Below are positions 22,070-34,490 of a DNA stretch of 64,000 nt, piece by piece. The notes beneath the pieces are model-generated. The model was not told the origin of the DNA and ran no database searches. It was given only the letters and a program-made list of their open reading frames with translations. Source of the DNA: Branchiostoma lanceolatum (lineage: Eukaryota; Chordata; Leptocardii; Amphioxiformes; Branchiostomatidae); NCBI RefSeq assembly GCF_035083965.1, contig NC_089722.1, positions 39,789,958 through 39,853,957 on the forward strand, written 5' to 3'. A program made the position numbers and the translations under genes. Numbering within the stretch: position 1 is the first letter of the stretch; each line of letters starts with the position of its first letter.

Positions 22070-25000
22070 CTACCCAGTTTTCATCGCTTCCTGATACAAA
22101 ACAACATCCTTGCCAAACTTGTCAATGCAGGTGTCCATGAAGTCTAAGAGTCTGTTCATGTCTCTGTCCATTGTAGATATCAAGCTCTCCATAGAATACT
22201 GGCCAATGTGTAGGTCCTGTGAGTGGGAGGGGGGCAGGGCACTCTTCACTTGCTGGAAAACCTGGTCAGAAACAAGAAGACAGAACAAGGTTCATAAACT
22301 TTCACAACTGAAAAAAGAACCCTAGGCGTCCTTTCTGAAGTGAGTGGATCAAATATATCTGTCCGGATATGCAGCTTGTACTGTTCAGTACAAACCTGGT
22401 GTGTTACACCATGAGGCGGTTTACCGGGTATGGAATACAAACAAACAAACAGAAAGACTGTCCTGAATATTCTATGACCTTACATGTTATTTCATAAAGT
22501 GTTGACTTCGCCGAGTGACAGCATGTCCCCCTAACAATACATTCCATGTGCACAGTTACTGTTAGTAGTAGGCTGTGATCCTCGCTATACATGTGCAATA
22601 TTTTACCTCTGAGTCAATGATATACATGTACAATGTACACGCATAGTTAATGTAACATTCATAAATCTTTCTCCAAGTTTAAACTTGTTAGATATAAGAA
22701 GTTCTTATGTCTAACATGGTTACTTGGTCAATTACGGACAAAGATACGTAATTTACAAATAAAAGTGGTTATGAATGAATATGACGCAAAAACTTAAGGA
22801 GTAAAAAAAAAAGCAATAATCTCATCCAGGTAAGCAGAGACACAACATTATCTTTTCTTCTTGGACTTGCATAGTTTCTGTGACTGATGAAGTCATCCCT
22901 GACCTGCTGTGCTAAAGAGCACCTCCTGTCCCTGGCCGTGTCCAGGACCATGTACAGGTGCTGGGGGAAGTGACAGTTGTGCAGGTAGTGCAGCAGCTTC
23001 TCCTGGTTTTCTGTGCTGCCCTGGAAGGCTGCATCAGCTTTGGTCAGGAGCAGGCGACAACCTGTACAGAGATTGTAAGGAGCAAAGTTGCATTTTGTTT
23101 GCACAATCGTAAGTGGATATCTCACTTTGCGAAAGGCATTTGTGAAGTGGTGCGAACCGACAAAACTTAATGATCCACAAGGACAGAGAGTCAAGCATTG
23201 TATCAGTTTGTACTTCACTTATCAATTGGTATATAAAATCATGGAAAAAATTGACAATGTAAGTCTAGTTAGAGTGCTTCAATTTAAGAAAAAAATACAG
23301 ATGCTGTATATTCTTGCATGTAAAAGACATTCCGAAGTTAGCTAATAAGCAATGCCAGACAGTATATACACAAACCTTTGACCAATATCTGTACAATATA
23401 TTGTATGTGGTTGCATTTTATGTATAATGTATTGTACTAAAATGTATGTGACAGTATATGTTATGTATGTAATTTATGTGAAATCAAGTTTTTAAAAATG
23501 ACAAAGATAAAAGAAGTATCAATCCCTACCTCTGATCCCATAGAGCGACGTTGGTAAGGGCAGCCTGGCCAGCCAGGACAGCAGGATGTACTCAAGGTCG
23601 TCGCGCTGTTCCGTGCCCATAGGGGTCACTGCCTGGGTCAGCTCCGCCAGCGAGGGGACGGTCAGATGGGTCTTAACGGAAACTGGAGCTGAGACCTGTG
23701 CTGACATTGTACCTGATGGGACATAGAGCTGCAATTAGACTTTTAAAACAAAACGGCAATACAAGCACGATCAAAGAGGACTGCATGGTGTATCCTGTAT
23801 CACCCAAGGTTCCAGCCTACCACCTTGTTGCAACTGCAAACTAAAAACCAGCGCGTACACTCCCTACCACAAAATTAAATCACTGCAAACTTAAATGCAT
23901 TCATACAGTATGCAAGAATAGGCCCCGGTCTTGCGATAAAAAGACTTGCCCACTGTGCCCATAGGCAGTACGTAGACCTGGACCAAGTTTTGTTGTTACT
24001 GTAGTTTGTAAATACTCTATGAACTCTGTCCGCTGAATCATACTCCATGTTATAAAGCACACACTTTGTACTCACTCAGTCAGCTGAATTGTACACTAAC
24101 ACAAAATTTGCACTCGGTCCACTGAAAGATTCCCAGGAATCCTAACGTTACATTATTGGCACACTACTGTGTACACTCGGTCCACTGAAACAGGATTCCA
24201 AAGAATCATACTGTGCCCTGACCTGTTACTCCCCCGCTGCTGTCCTTGAGCTGAGCGAAGTTGTCGCGTAGCGTTCCCACGGTCTGCACCAGCCCCACCG
24301 CCTGCAGCTCTGCCCTGCGCAGGTAACGAATAAAGGTGGGAACCATCTGGTACAGCTGCGGGAAGGACCAATGAAGAAGTCATTGTTTAACCTATTCCAT
24401 TAAATGAAGAAGTCATTCATCAATCATATCAAGAAACTTACATGCTATTTTCATTCACCACGTGAGTCCGCAGGACAGAGGCATCTGGCAAGCGGCAATT
24501 AAGCTCCCCCAACCATGTGCAAGCGTGTCCAACCCCCAGATGATGGGGAACAGAAGATGTTAAACAGGATAGTTAGTTAGTGAGTGAGTGAGTGAGTGTT
24601 AGTGAGTGTGAGTGAGTGTGAGCATGATTGAGTGTGAGTGAGCGTGAGTGAGTGAGTGAGTGAGTTGGTGGGTGTGTGGGTTTGTGAGTGAGTGAGTGAG
24701 TGAGTGAAACACCAACAAGCAGTTGACCAGTCCTCTGGTCCTTCTCATTTTGATTTGACCAATAGCCTGCGCCACTTCACCTGAATGGAAGTGTAACGTC
24801 AGCAATGGGTCAATAGGTAATCTACGTTAGGGCCCATCGACCATCCCTCAACAGAAATGGGGGCTGATACCAACTGCTGGGTACCTTTCTCCTGTTACTG
24901 ACATCACACTTTTGTTCAGGTAAAGTGACATAAGCTTCACATCAAATTATTCAATAACTTGAGAAGGACTAGAGGATAATGTACTAGTAGTAAGACGGCA

Positions 25001-28000
25001 GCAATGTTTACAATGTTTTTCTATGGTAATTTTTAGAATTCCTATCAACCAAGTTCAATTTTTTCTGGATGCAACTGTAAACACAACATTTTTCTTTCCT
25101 AGGCCTCAGAGTACTGTGTTCTTACCCCCATGAGTCTGTCGAGTTGATACACCAGCAGCTGTGACAAGTGGAACTCCTCTGGTCCTGTCTTGGACATGAA
25201 CATGGCCTTGAACACCTGGTCTTGTCTATCCTTTAGTGTGAGGGTGAGCTGCCCCCCTGGGATGGCCTTACCGCCCGCTGGGTGCTGGAAGTTGTCTGCT
25301 GAGGTGAGGCTGCTGTTGGCTAGGATTGATGCCCACTTCTCATCTGTCAAACCTGCAAAGGTAAAGGTATCATAATATCATCATCATTATCATCATCATC
25401 ACCACGTTTCAGTGCTTTGAACTGAAGCGGGCCATCATTGTAATTGTACAGGTACTGTCCCATAGCCTTTTTTGAGGCCATACTACCCTTAGCAGTGGGT
25501 TGGTATCCACTGTCTAGGGCATGGTGTTGGAAGGCACAGAGCCCAACCCTGAGCCCCTTCGGCCGCGTTTTACCTCCCCAACTGAAGTCAGGTATCCATT
25601 TTTACACTTCATCATCATCATGTCGGGCGGGTTGCCCGGACTAAGTCAGCCCTCTTCCTCCATTCGCTACGGTCCACCATTAAGTGCTCTTACACTTAGG
25701 TGGAGTAACTCATGTTAAGTGCCTTTGCCAAGGACACAACGTATACCCAAGGGTGGCAGGATTCGTAGCCAAGGGTGGCAGGATTCGAACCCAAGGGTGT
25801 CAGGATTCGTAGCCAAGGGTGGCAGGATTTGAACCCATGACCTCTTGATCTCGTGCCCACTAGCCTTTAAAGCACTCGGCCAATTGACGTGTGAAATGTA
25901 TCCGTAGCTGTTGCAGAATATCTTAAAATCTGAAAACATTACAAATTTCCACCCCAACATCTGCTTGGAGATTAGTTATCACCCACCTTTCCATCCACAG
26001 GCCCTCATCAGCCTCTCCTCTCTCCTCCCCCTCATGTCTCTCTGGGCCTGTAGCTCCTCCCACACACAGGGGCGGGGCTGCAATACACTCTTCTGATTGG
26101 CTGAGTGCTTCTGTCCAGTGGTTTGATTGACAGCTGGTTGTACCCTACTCCCACCCCCGCTCTGTGGCTTTATGTAAATTGTTGTTCCCTGATTGGCTGC
26201 TGGATCAGATGCACCGTTCTTCAAGAAGATTGTCAACCATCCTGTAGTGTCGGAGAAAAAGAAATCATGAACATTGAAGAGCATTAAAACATACTAACAA
26301 CTTGAGAACTTCTTGCCTACATGTCTGCTGTAATTCTTGAAATTTTCAACGTGATTTTATGTTCAGGGTTTTCATGGTCACCTCTTCAACGCAAACTGAA
26401 ATCCGAAAAAGGCGACGGTGTTTCCATCACATCACAGTACAGTACTAGTAGCCATATTGTGACCTTAAAAGTTAAAACCACCTGGGCACCTGGAAAAGAA
26501 TGAGGGCATGTGAAAAAAAAAGGTGGGGAAAAAAGGACCGGTTCTGTGTACCATACTGTACCCAGCCCTAGTTCTCCACATGCATATATATAGTCTAAGT
26601 GTTAGTCTGTCATAAGAACATCTGATTCACCTTCTACGCTGTGGTGGGGGATGGAGACAAAGGCCATGCACCTCAGGTCCTTCTCACACTTATCAATGGC
26701 ATCCTCCAGGCCCTGAGCAGTCAGCACACAGCCCCAGTCAGCACGGGAGTTGGGACAAGGGTAGTCAAACTTCGCCTGGTAGTCTGAATTCTCCAGCTTG
26801 ATGTAGCTATGGACATTTGGTGCCTGTTGGAAAGACAAAGTGCAGGGGAAAGTTATACAACAATCATTTTCTTCTCCTGATAATGCAGGGTTGTCCTGCC
26901 AAAAATGAGATCATACGCACTTCATCCTCTAACACTTGCTGAATTGGTTAATGTGTTCCTACCATGTATATTTCAGTCAAGACAAGTCAAGTCAAAGTCT
27001 TTAGGCCACACCAACTTAATTTTCTGGATGACATCCGCCCGCGCATTGATTTTCGCCTGTTCTCAAAAAAAAAAAAAAAAAAAAATCACCTACGAAGAGG
27101 CTCTGAAACTTGTAGACTCATACTGCCGCAAAGGGGCAGCATTGAGCCGGCTTGTCATAATACACTGTATACACTCACATTGTCTAACACAACTGTTATG
27201 TATGTGACTAGGAGCGATTTGAAGAGGGCGCCGCCCCTCATGAGCCCAGTAGTATTTTGTTCATGATATGACAATACTTATCATTGTACATGTCTGTATC
27301 AAACTGAATGATATTATCTCTGGCTGGGTTGCCTACAGAGTTTGATGTTTTGCTCTGACTGAAGGCGTGATGTTGTGTACACAGTCTTTTTCTTTGAACG
27401 GCCAAATGTTACATATGGGTCTTTAAACCAGGCATCATCCATGTTAAAAGCACTTTGATATGAGCTAATTCCAACAAATAAAGACTAGTTTGTTTGTTAC
27501 ACTGTGTTCTGTGGTTTAATTCGTAATACCAGTATGTAGTCCTCCGGTTTATCATCTTTCTTTTTTTTGCTAGATTTTTTTTTTTTCGCCCTCTCGCATT
27601 AGTTTTGGGGACTCCAGAGGATGTCATCCATAAAATTAAGATGGTGTGACCTTACTTCAACTCAATAGCATGTTCGGCCATTTTGGCCGCTTTTCAACAA
27701 GCGGAGAGTGGAGGAGGGTGGTGGATAAAAATTAAACCATGATTATATTCAATAACTATTAAATAAAGGATAAGGGATCTGTTGTGGACTTGCTGCAATT
27801 ACATGTTTGTACAAAAAAAGTCTGGACATCATAAAAGAATAAACAGGGTTATACGACAAACATGTAGTTACTCACTTATAGAAAAGAAGACTGCTTTATC
27901 ATATTTTACTTTGCTGGCAGTCTTACCTTTTCCTGAACTTGGTTGGGAACCTGGTCATGTTGACTGGAAACTGCAGGAATGATGGGGTGGGGGGCTTCAG

Positions 28001-30843
28001 TCGCCTTCTCCTCATCCTCTTCTGCAGCGAAATTCAGTTTTAAATAGGAATGTACCTAAGTATGTATTATCATATCATAAACTGCACCAGTGAACATATT
28101 CCCAAAAATGAATTTTAAGCCCTGCATTGACAATGTATACAGTACTTACAGTAATCAAATGATGTAGTGTTGACTTCTTATAAACATTCTTTCTATTTGT
28201 TACTGTAAATGCTGACATTTTTGCGGTGGCTTAATGTTCATGATTTTTGCAGTAAGCTCTTCACTGCAAAAAAAAAATCACTGCATACATTCTCTAAAGC
28301 AGAAGTGAATCCCCACAAACTTAAACAAAGGCAATTACAGTACTCACTTCATTTCAGGTTTGGAGTTTTAAGTCATAGCAACATCAAATTCTGACCTTTG
28401 TAAATCCGTAGGAGCTTTTCTAGCAGCTGTTGTGCATCCAGTGTCAGACTGTCAAGCTCCCAGAGGAGGTCCTGCACTTTGTGAGCGATCTGCTTGGGGG
28501 CGCTGCTTGCCAGCAGGGGCCGCAGGAAGTAGTGATGCACGTTGCGCAGATTGGTTTTGGAGTTGTAGTCCTTGCAGCGGGAGTTGGAACATGGAGACCC
28601 TGTTTGTTGGGAATGGATGGAAATGCTTTGGGTAAACTCAGAAAAACAGTACAAGAGCTATCTTAGTACTCAAAAATCATGAAAATCATGACCAAAGCAT
28701 GTCCAGAATAAAAGAAGATATAAGACTAGAAAAGTCACATGCTATATTGTTATCAATTGTCTGTCCGTCCTTTCATGTTACATGTACTTGCAATTAGCCT
28801 ACGGGCAAGAACTTGCAATAAACTTATTATTATTATTATTATCAAACCCAGAAGTTTTGCTGCAATACCATAACAAGCCACTAGGGTACAAAAATCTAAA
28901 AATTAATATGTTCACACACACAGTAACGCACCAGAAAATGCAACTTCTTGGCAAAGGTAATAACCAACATTTTAACTTTAAGAAACACAATCAACTAAAG
29001 TGCCAATCTAATACAAACAACCAAAAACAAATTGACCACCAGGCCAGTTAAACCTCCTTATTTCATGTCTCCTTTAAGCATGCTGAGAAAAACATTGAGC
29101 TCTGGGTAGAATGTATGGTGAATTACACAATGGAAGAAAGAATGTGATATGTTCACGATGGAATGAGTTGCAAGGACACTGCGAAAACCTGCAAAAAATG
29201 TGAAGATTTTAAAACTTAATTTCCAAATCTTTGAGGCTTTTGCATTGTGCTGATTACAATATTGATAATGCAATGTGGTGGGATATTGAAACAATTTTGC
29301 ATAAATCTACATTGCAGAAAACATTTTGCAAGTGACTTACTGGCATCCATTCCCTCCAGTTGACAGTCTGTGTGTGAAGTACAGGCAGGCTCCGTCCCCA
29401 CCAGGCTGCCCACCCCCACCAGGCGGATGGACCCTTCCGACATCATGAACAGGCTATCTGTGAAGTTGGCCATCAGGAGGTCCCCCATCGATGAGCGCTG
29501 CAGAACTCGCAGCAAACTGGCAAAGTCCAGACAAATCTGGGAATGGCAGGAAGTTGGGACAAAATTATTTGATTTGATATGATCAGAGTTACAAACCAAG
29601 GATTGATGTGTTCATATTTTCCAAAGTATGGCACGACCATCTTTGCTTGAATTTATTAGTCTTAAAGAACATTTGCAGCTAAAGTTAGGTGCGACTGGTC
29701 ATTTGGTGTAATCTAAGCGGCTGCTACCACGCCGCGTGGCTGCAAAGCAGTACGACATTACCTTTAACCTTTGTTTCCATGGTAACGTCTCCAACCCATA
29801 ATCTTGGACGGGAGCTCCGATCTCTGTGACCAGTGTGATCCCAGCGTCCTGGCTAATGTCCCCTCCCCCCGCACACAGTACCCCAGCATCTTAGTAACAT
29901 TACCTTTAACCTCTGTTTCCATGGCAACGTCTCCAACCCGTAATCTTGGACGGGAGCTCCGATCTCTGTGACCAGTGTGACCCCAGCGTCCTGGCTAATG
30001 TCCCCTCCCCCCGTACACAGTACCCCAGCATCTTAGTAACATTACCTTTAACCTCTGTTTCCATGGCAACGTCTCCAACCCGTAATCTTGGACGGGAGCT
30101 CCGATCTCTGTGACCAGCGTGACCCCAGCGTCCTGATTGGTCCCCTCCCCCCGCACACAGTACCCCAACATCCTCACAACATTCGGGTGAGTCAGTTCTT
30201 GCAGCAGCAGGATCTCCTTAATCAACTTGAAGCTCGAGAGAAGGAAGCAGTCATCCTTCTTGATGTACTTTTTCGCCGCGAGGCATTTCTCGACTTCCGG
30301 CAAGTCAACGTTCACGCTCTTCACTGCGACCACCTCCGTTCCATACAGCCCCTTGGCCACTATCTTGCCCCCTATTTTTACAATCCCTGTGATCTGGATG
30401 GCATCGATGTCTCGACAGCCCCACATGCTGTGCTGGCGTGACTTCCACGCGGGTTTCCCTCCCGCTATGTTCAACCCGAAGAGAACCGAATCCAGGTCCA
30501 GATCCAGGTCCTCGAGGTGCTTCCCCTGACTTAAGTTACCGACTATGTAGCTGACTTTCTCGTGCAGAAAGTCTCTCTCTGCTACTGCGTCTAGCAGCTG
30601 CTCGTTAAGCCGACTAACGAGACTCTGGAGGCGGGAGACGTGTCGCCACTTGTCTTCCATCCGGTCGCTGTTCTTCGAGTCCCATATCGAAGCGAAGCTC
30701 CCAAGTTGAAGATGAAGTAACAAGTACACGATCAGGAAGAGAAGGGGGAACAGTAGGCACTTGCGACCGATGGCTTTCCTGCTGGATGTAATCACACTGC
30801 GATAGGAGAAGAGCATGTTGGTGATTGTGGAGTTCAGAGGCAC
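22070..30843 (-). CDS. VLK/PKDCC-like secretory-pathway (pseudo)kinase with long C-terminal extension
   Basis: Eleven exons (30843-30046, 29536-29341, 28599-28396, 28021-27927, 26823-26631, 26241-25987, 25352-25126, 24355-24223, 23712-23530, 23061-22904, 22261-22070) join in phase to 877 residues. A signal anchor, CLLFPLLFLIVYLLLHLQLG (29-48), predicts a type II Golgi protein. The region from WGCRDID (141) through AVKSVNVD (Lys175), KEILLLQELTHPNVV, LVTEIGAPV and the cysteine-rich end (FDYPCPNSRADWGCV, CEKDLRCMAFVS) follows vertebrate PKDCC/VLK, a secreted tyrosine kinase. The catalytic Asp is replaced by Asn290 (LLMANFTDSLF), and the Asp cluster expected after it is VGVGSL (306-311). It is therefore probably a pseudokinase. 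After about residue 610 comes a further region (VFKAMF, LVYQLDRLMG, LEYILLSWLARL, LLDFMDTCIDKFG) that faintly recalls FAM20/FJX1/GASK1 proteins; that part is tentative. Confidence 0.82.
24480..24562 (+). mobile_element. Fragment of a LINE 3' end
   Basis: CCAACCATGTGCAAGCGTGT then CCAGATGATGGGGAACAGAA matches 57585-57650 in the same orientation. One frame ends SNPQMMGNRRC followed by a stop, a typical end of RTE-type reverse transcriptase ORFs. In an intron of the VLK-like gene. Confidence 0.45.
24580..24705. repeat. GAGT microsatellite
   Basis: Imperfect (GTGA)n/(GAGT)n with interruptions such as GAGCATGATT and GGTGGGTGTGTGGG. Intronic. The matching serine/threonine/histidine reading frames are artefacts. 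Confidence 0.9.
25385..25905 (-). mobile_element. tRNA-derived SINE-like element with repeated tail
   Basis: Minus strand from about 25895: GGCCGAGTGCTTTAAAGGC resembles a tRNA box A and GGGTTCAAATCC (about 25837) a box B. Next come four short tandem units of GGCAGGATTCGTAGCCAAGG type (25745-25840), a body containing CCGGGCAACCCGCCCGACAT, and an (ATG)n-like tail near 25615 and 25385. Intronic in the VLK-like gene. Confidence 0.5.
27003..27655. mobile_element. Harbinger-like MITE, family H, about 650 bp
   Basis: The left arm after TTA is GGCCACACCAACTTAATTTT then CTGGATGACATCCG. The right arm reads CAGAGGATGTCATCCATAAA then ATTAAGATGGTGTGACC and is followed by TTA. The arms resemble those at 12285/13083. 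The interior has (A)n and (T)n tracts only. In a VLK-like gene intron between exons 4 and 5. Confidence 0.65.
28770..28845 (+). repeat. Retroelement tail with (ATT)n
   Basis: GCAATTAGCCTACGGGCAAG then AATAAACTTATTATTATTAT. The word GCAATTAGCCTGCGGGCA recurs at about 45269, so this is the 3' end of a dispersed element. Confidence 0.5.
29757..30182 (-). repeat. Three tandem 142-bp copies of the exon 1 end and its splice donor (VLK-like gene)
   Basis: Units start at 29757, 29899 and 30041, exactly 142 bp apart. The rightmost holds the real 3' end of exon 1, GAGGTTAAAG|GTAATG. The other two, downstream in transcription, repeat the same coding stretch (encoding VTEIGAPVQDYGLETL in some frame) and the same donor. 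A 2-bp difference (GGGACCAATC versus GGGACATTAGCC) puts the extra copies out of frame with the first. Confidence 0.9.
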
Positions 30844-32024
30844 TGTGTGGTTGGATATCTGGGTTCTGGTATAAATTTAAAGTTTCTAGTACCGTGTGGT
30901 CTTCATCACTCCGTCATGTCCATGAGCAAAGTTTGCCTGAAACAAAACAGTTCAATTGATGAGTATTGGGCACTTATTAAGTTATTTTTATACATTTCGA
31001 GGTGTATTGTAAGGACTATATGTATTTATAAGTATTTTTGGCACCGTTGCAGGTTCTGCCTTGACAGCTACCTACATTAGTCTAAAGCACCTACCTTAAA
31101 TCTACAACATTGATCTACCTACAGCACTTCTAGTAGTTCTACAACGCCTACCAACGCGTATCTACAACACCTACCAAATTTTATCTACGCCTACTAGTAC
31201 AGCAGTTTACATACACCTCAATAACCTATGCTACAGCACCAGCACTTATCTACAGCACCTACCTACAGCTACAGCAGTCGACTCTACACTAGCCTTATCT
31301 AGGCAACATCTACCAACTTTTCCGAACAACACCTACCAACAGCGGTCTACAACACCGGTAGTTAACCTTTTTAATATCATGCAGCAGTCTACAACACCTA
31401 CCTGGTAAACACGTATCTACAAGACATCTTAGAGCAGAAATTGTTCCTGTTGTCCTTGTTTAACGTCTGTTATATCGCAAGACGTGGTCTCTTGGTGCTG
31501 GGTTTCACTTGGTTCAGTTACGAGTCATCTTGGTAACTTGAAGTTGACTTCCCCGATGCACCGTTATATCATGTTACTGCAATCGTCCTCTATAGTCTAT
31601 GGCGATCGGCTGTCCACAGGATGTTGATCTTGAGTCTGTGACCTCGGCATCTGGTCTGTAGTACTCTGACCTCATCACTCTCACTAATTCTCATGCTAAG
31701 ATGCAGTTTTTAACTCCTCTTGCTTCTGGAAAGCAGCCAACTAAAACTCTGTGCAGTACATTCAGCTTGTTTATAGACAGCACCACTCAATTATTTATGG
31801 GGGTGACGTTAATATATTTGTCTGGGGCCGACGTGATGATTTGTGTAACTTCAAGTTTTGTTCCCCATTGACGCATTATGTTTAGATATCATTTCAATAA
31901 TTCAGGCATATTCATCATGGAACATTCATTTTGAAAAGTCTTTTAAAACAGTATGGCTATCCCTATAAACAGAGTCGACTTGTCTTGATGACGTCAGAGT
32001 GTTGAGCAGTCCGAAGCAGGCAAA
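30844..32024. promoter_or_regulatory. Divergent intergenic region between VLK-like gene and RPB11
   Basis: 1.2 kb separates the two start codons. From about 31060 to 31420 it holds a degenerate minisatellite built on CTACARCACCTACC-like units. A perfect CRE palindrome TGACGTCA lies at 31989-31996, 29 bp before the RPB11 start codon. No TATA box is obvious for either gene. Confidence 0.55.
31989..31996 (+). promoter_or_regulatory. CRE/ATF site in the RPB11 core promoter
   Basis: Perfect palindrome TGACGTCA, 29 bp upstream of the RPB11 ATG. CRE sites near the start are common in housekeeping promoters and bind CREB/ATF factors. Function here is inferred from position only. Confidence 0.55.
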
Positions 32025-33595
32025 ATGAACGCGCCGCCAACTTTTGAATCCTTTCTCCTTTTTGAAGGAGAAAAGAAGTAAGTATTGCTACTCTTCATAC
32101 TGTTAATGTGACATTTGTTATCTTGGTGAAATGTACAGTGAGTGCGTCACAAATGTGGCGATTTGTTTGGAATTTTTCTCTGCAGTGCGACGTGCATGCA
32201 TGTTTTGTGGGGAGGGGGGCGAAGATATTTGTTAGTTCCTTTGTGATCTGAACCATCGCAAAGCACCGTTCTAAACTAAAGCAGAATATAGTATAAGGTA
32301 TAAAATGTTGTTCAAGATGTTTTACATCATTCAGTTGACCAAGCTTCAGCTCTGTACTCCTGTGCTATACATTCAGTTATCGTTTATATAAATTTGTGGT
32401 TTCCTGTTTTTATATGAATCCCAATGAAGTTTCAAGTCAAATTGTTATTGAAGTAATCTATATCTAATTTACAAAATTTCTCTCTTTTTGGCAAATCTCC
32501 GGTCTTCATTGTCCTTTTATCGACGATCTACCACCCACATTTATTTATTTATATATCCTCAGACACTACACGTACCAGTCCTACAATTCAGCCATTTGTG
32601 CTGCAAGGGTTTTTAATCGATAAACCATTTTCTCTCAAGTCTTAACCAAACCTTGTTTTCCAGAATCACCATCACTAAAGACACGAAGGTTCCCAATGCC
32701 GCCCTCTTCACTGTAAACAAGGAGGACCACACACTGGGCAATCTCCTCAGAGCGTGAGTATGTTCATCTACTGTACTAGTGTACAGGTACCGATAAAGCT
32801 ACAGGTAAAAGTACAGATAGAGCTACAGGTACAGATATTTAGCTACAGGTACATATAAAGTGGTACAGTACAGGTCAGGTAAGGTCATATTGAGGTACAG
32901 ATACTACAGGAACAGATAAAGTTACAGATACAAAAGAAGCTATGGATATACAAATTTAATCTGCAGCACCATAAGATCCGCCTCTTTAAACCTACCACCA
33001 GATATTTTTCATATGCTTTATGTAATACACCTAACATGTATGCATGTTCTTCCCATCCCCCTGTAGGCAGCTGCTGAAGGACCCCCAGGTGATATTTGCA
33101 GGGTACAAGGTTCCCCACCCCCTGGAACACAAGTTTGTACTGAGAGTCCAGACCACGCCCGACTACAGTCCACAGGAGGCCTTCACCAACGCCATCACAG
33201 ACCTCATCAGCGAAGTATCACTACTCGAGGAGAGATTCAAGGTACTGTACACTCTTTTAAAGTGTTTGACATCAAAATACATTTTCGTATCAACTTCAAT
33301 AATAGCGGTATCTTTCAATGGACACAGACATTTGCACCAAATACACAGCCTTATGATGTTATCGAACATCGAAACATCCAGCCCTTGATTCCTGCCACCA
33401 GGTAATTCAATTGAATGTTTGTAAAAAATTTTATAATGTCACATTACAGGTGAAGGTTAACAATTGTTTATTGTTTAATGGAATTTCTTTAGACTATCAC
33501 TTACATGTACTACTGGGTCTTAAAGGAAAGCTTCAGTGTCTCTTGTTGTGCCTTTCCAACAGGTTGCAGTGAGAGAGAAGGAAGGAGTGGAGTAA
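32025..33595 (+). CDS. POLR2J: RNA polymerase II subunit RPB11
   Basis: Exons 32025-32077, 32664-32753, 33067-33241 and 33563-33595 (stop TAA) join in phase to 116 residues, one less than human RPB11. The protein is almost invariant: [18 protein letters not shown] at the start, then [31 protein letters not shown] and [21 protein letters not shown]11 forms the alpha-like heterodimer with RPB3 that nucleates Pol II assembly in the nucleus. The human and lancelet-like sequences differ mainly at the last ten residues ([10 protein letters not shown] here). Intron 2 contains a 12-bp-type minisatellite. A poly(A) signal is present at 34485. Confidence 0.98.
32765..32935. repeat. Degenerate ACAGGTACAGAT-type minisatellite in RPB11 intron 2
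   Basis: About a dozen imperfect units of TACAGGTACAGATAAAGC type. Non-coding. Confidence 0.75.
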
Positions 33596-34484
33596 TGAAG
33601 AAACAGTCTACACTATCGTCTCAGACTGAGCCAGCTTGGGAAACATTGAGGCCACTTGAAAGCCACATCAGATGTACTGGTGTGGCCTGGACAAGACAAG
33701 CATGGTCTTCTATATAAAATACATTTCCTGATTGGTAAACCGTAAATGTATGACACAAAGGGAAAGGGGGCATTAATCCAATATCTCATATTGCACTACC
33801 ATGATCAGTTGATGAGACCCTGCTATTTCAATATTATTCTGGTGAAACCTATGGTATTACATGTATCTCCTTAAATCCTTTATAAGAACCTTGGGTATTG
33901 TAGATAACAACTTTTTTTGTGCACGTATGTTACTTATCAACCATCATGGATACTTTGTCCTTATAATGTGAGAGAAAAATGTCAGTGCTTGGTTCTGTAA
34001 ATAGCTATTCAGATACGGACTTCTTTCTGGTTTATGTGTTAAGATATTGCCACAGGGGATTTAAAGTTCAAGGGTTTGATGTAGTTTGTAATATATTGCT
34101 GTTACCCAACCTTTGTCTAAGAGAAAAGTTACTGTCCTCAGTTTTGTATGATGTATGCCAAAAGCAGTGACAGTGAGCTTGGTAGACAATTGTTTGAATT
34201 CATTCTATAAAGCCTGAGCAACATTTTCCATCAACATTGTAGTGTAGCAGCACAAATTACAAATCCTTAAGTCTATTCATTTAAATTGTTAACTATAGTT
34301 GGTAGTATAGATTCTTAGATTCTAAAGAATGTAAACTGTATCGGCATCAAAATGTGAAGTGCATAAAATGACAAGATTTGTTGTTGATGAAGGCAGAATA
34401 TATACATGTGAACACCCATCTTTGTCTCTTAACCATTGTAGGGCTTCATTAAGTATTATTATAAAGCAAAGCATATAGAGAATG

Positions 34485-34490
34485 AATAAA
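34485..34490 (+). terminator. Poly(A) signal of RPB11
   Basis: AATAAA in the sense strand, 890 nt after the stop codon, with a TTGT/GT-rich stretch following (TAGTTGTCATGCCTG). Confidence 0.45.

Noticed and set aside
22769..23218. 149-residue minus-strand frame read as one exon
   Set aside because: Only 23061-22904 is exon (CRLLLTKAD ... SLAQQ), bounded by AG and GT. The rest is intron read-through and includes a fragment of family A type repeat.
24599..24805. His/Ser/Thr-rich 68-residue minus-strand frame
   Set aside because: Product of the GAGT microsatellite.
25745..25905. Functional tRNA gene on the minus strand
   Set aside because: Box A-like and box B-like words are present, but I could not fold an acceptor stem and it is attached to a longer repeated body. 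A tRNA-derived SINE is more likely.
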